A program made the position numbers and the translations under genes. Below are positions 30,881 to 32,416 of a stretch of 32,416 nucleotides of DNA, one piece after another. Each line of letters begins with the position of its first letter. The stretch's first letter is position 1. This DNA comes from Oscillospiraceae bacterium (lineage in GTDB: Bacteria > Bacillota > Clostridia > Oscillospirales > Ruminococcaceae), in contig JAFUOZ010000087.1 in the NCBI GenBank assembly GCA_017481565.1, forward strand, positions 1-32,416, in the 5' to 3' direction. The notes under the pieces are model-generated. The model saw only the letters and a list, made by a program, of their open reading frames with translations. It was not told the origin of the DNA and did no database searches.

Positions 30881-32212
30881 GTGGTAATAATTAAAAATAT
30901 CGGAGCATGGGATCCTGACAGGGTTGCAGATTTTTTTGAAAAGAAAGCATCAGAGGGGATTTTCGTAAAATCAATGGACGGATTATTTATGGTGTTTAAA
31001 AAGAAGCAGCCCCGTAATTTGAAATATTATGCGGAGTATGCTTATAAAAGACCGAATGCTGCAAAGAAGGAGCTTTATAAGCAAGCAGGCTGGGAATATG
31101 TTACATACGGAGATAATTATTGTATATGGTGCAGTGAGGATATGAACGCTGTTGAACCTCATACGGATAAGGCTGAATACAGCAAGATGATGAGGCCTGT
31201 TTATACCAAGCTGATAGGATATAGTCTGGTTTGTGCGATATTGGTTATAATGTATGTTTATCTGAATGCGATCAGTGTCAATAACTATTTATTCAGTGAA
31301 TATATTGCATTTTCTTATAAATACGGTCTGTTTCATATGGAAGAAGATTACAGATATATGACGTTATTCAATGATTACGGTATATATTCAAACGGAGATC
31401 AGACTATGAAAAATACAGCTGTGATTGCAATAATCGTAGTATTGCTGGAAATAATATGCGTGATTTTTTCTACATACAGATGTGTACGTATAAAGAACAA
31501 GCTGGCGGAGTTAAGCAAAGGGGAATATAAGCTGACTGTTTTTCAAAAGCTTATGACAGGCCTTGTGGGTATTGCTTTTTTAGGTGCTGCCGTTATTTTT
31601 GTTTCGGGTCTTGATCATAGTAAGAACAGTAGTACGGCAACAGCAGAGAATGCTTCCGATTCCTATGCTCTTATTGAAGAATTCGGCGGTATTGTAACAG
31701 AGGAAGATCTTCTTGTAGACGAATACAGCGTGGTTGAAGAAGATGTAAGCTTTACATTGACAAAGACAGCATACGGTACAAAGGGAGAATATATATCCCT
31801 TGTAAAGCCTGCAGGAGACACAGAAGTGCTTTATCGTTATAATTCAGAAACAGGCGAGCGTATGACTGATACTATGTATACCAGAACAGAACATTATTAC
31901 GCAGACGATGAGGAAAATGCAAAGGGTATTTTTGATACCGGTTTCGGACACAGCGGCTTTATCGATAATGAAGATCATACAGAAGAAAATGTGGCTTCGG
32001 ATTATTTTGACAGGGTAGTTTATTATACACAGAAGAGCGGAGCAGAATTGTATGATATCAATGATGAGCCTGTAGAAATATATTCCAACGTAATATTCGT
32101 TATGAAGGGCAATAAGGCTGCGAAATATCGGTTTGAAAGCAGGGAAAGGATAGAAAACTGTCAGCAGATAGTTGATAATATTGAGGAAAAATGGTCGGAA
32201 ATTTCCGCTTGA
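30881..32212 (+). CDS. DUF2812 membrane protein, paralogue 3
   Basis: A 443-aa copy. A GTG at 30881 is chosen: it lies 9 nt after AAAGGA and gives MVIIKNIGAWDPDRVADFF, which lines up residue by residue with the start of copy 2. The upstream ATG at 30872 touches the ribosome site. The layout is the same: DUF2812 domain (FFEKKASEGIFVKS, LKYYAEYAYKRP, KQAGWEYVTYGDNYCIWC), three membrane helices, and a C-terminal domain with TAYGTKGEYISLV and TRTEHYYADDEENA. It ends CQQIVDNIEEKWSEISA, nearly as in copy 2. It is the last gene of the PadR operon; no clear terminator is seen after it. Confidence 0.88.
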   Translation: MVIIKNIGAWDPDRVADFFEKKASEGIFVKSMDGLFMVFKKKQPRNLKYYAEYAYKRPNAAKKELYKQAGWEYVTYGDNYCIWCSEDMNAVEPHTDKAEYSKMMRPVYTKLIGYSLVCAILVIMYVYLNAISVNNYLFSEYIAFSYKYGLFHMEEDYRYMTLFNDYGIYSNGDQTMKNTAVIAIIVVLLEIICVIFSTYRCVRIKNKLAELSKGEYKLTVFQKLMTGLVGIAFLGAAVIFVSGLDHSKNSSTATAENASDSYALIEEFGGIVTEEDLLVDEYSVVEEDVSFTLTKTAYGTKGEYISLVKPAGDTEVLYRYNSETGERMTDTMYTRTEHYYADDEENAKGIFDTGFGHSGFIDNEDHTEENVASDYFDRVVYYTQKSGAELYDINDEPVEIYSNVIFVMKGNKAAKYRFESRERIENCQQIVDNIEEKWSEISA

Positions 32213-32301
32213 CAGAGAGTATTTTTGTATGATTTACTGTTTTATAAGAAATACGCAAAATTATCTGATTTGTTCACAAAAATATAATATATAACGATTT
32301 G

Positions 32302-32315
32302 TTTTATGTTATAAT
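32302..32315 (+). promoter_or_regulatory. Extended -10 promoter of tpiA
   Basis: TATGT directly before TATAAT (32310-32315) forms an extended -10 (TGnTATAAT); there is no good -35 at 17 nt. It lies 57 nt before the next ATG. Confidence 0.5.
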
Positions 32316-32372
32316 ATTAACAGTCAATTATTTCGGTCAACAGAGCCGAATATCAATAAAGGAGTTATAATT

Positions 32373-32416
32373 ATGAACAAGTCACTCAGAAAAGCAATTA
32401 TCGCAGGCAACTGGAA
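32373..32416 (+). CDS. tpiA: Triosephosphate isomerase, partial (5' end only)
   Basis: Only 14 codons are in the window: MNKSLRKAIIAGNWK, the last codon incomplete. The AGNWK motif at the start is diagnostic of triosephosphate isomerase, which interconverts DHAP and glyceraldehyde-3-phosphate in glycolysis; N and K are active-site residues. The ATG follows AAAGGAGTTATAATT. It has its own promoter and so is separate from the DUF2812 genes. Confidence 0.85.
   Translation, partial: MNKSLRKAIIAGNW

Overview
The window looks like chromosomal DNA from an anaerobic Firmicute of the Oscillospiraceae, most like Ruminococcus. This rests on the domain families present, strong AGGAGG ribosome sites, sigma-A promoters ending in TGTTATAAT, clostridial ferredoxin and Rex, and ruminococcal-type amylase, DUF4317 and DUF2812 proteins. 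The assignment comes from protein style only, not from a database match. I saw no rRNA, tRNA, CRISPR array, prophage or intact insertion sequence.

Region 1 (1-6540, minus strand) is a purine operon read as purE-purC-purF-like-purM-membrane protein-purN-purO-purH. The usual bifunctional PurH is replaced by a stand-alone AICAR transformylase plus a PurO-type IMP cyclohydrolase. The PurF-like protein keeps its PRPP loop and Fe-S cysteines but lacks the N-terminal glutaminase cysteine. The operon has a promoter, a roughly 240-nt leader with a 39-codon ORF, and a terminator just before purE. A 25-bp palindrome separates this promoter from that of a divergent 2[4Fe-4S] ferredoxin gene (6666-6836).

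Region 2 (6840-12400) holds a 97-bp inverted-repeat element, a ferredoxin-tailed aldo/keto reductase, a DUF1893 protein overlapping an ECF S-component, a cytoplasmic GH13 enzyme fused to DUF1653, and a divergent AI-2E family permease.

Region 3 (12414-17366, minus) is a MoxR ATPase - DUF58 - membrane transglutaminase operon ending in a metal-sensing type ArsR repressor.

Region 4 (17478-23925, minus) carries an unrecognised 335-aa protein, the redox repressor Rex, and an aconitase - DUF3795 - PARG-like - isocitrate dehydrogenase cluster. A candidate Rex operator sits upstream of the aconitase promoter. The two TCA enzymes make 2-oxoglutarate from citrate, so Rex may tie that branch to NADH/NAD+.

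Region 5 (23978-27720) has a secreted Ig-like protein, a coiled-coil protein behind a textbook sigma-D (flagellar-type) promoter, a short structured transcription unit with a 26-aa Cys-rich ORF, and a DUF4317 protein.

Region 6 (27747-32416, plus) is a PadR repressor behind four ATATCGT boxes at an exact 15-bp period, followed by three tandem DUF2812 membrane paralogues, then the first codons of triosephosphate isomerase.
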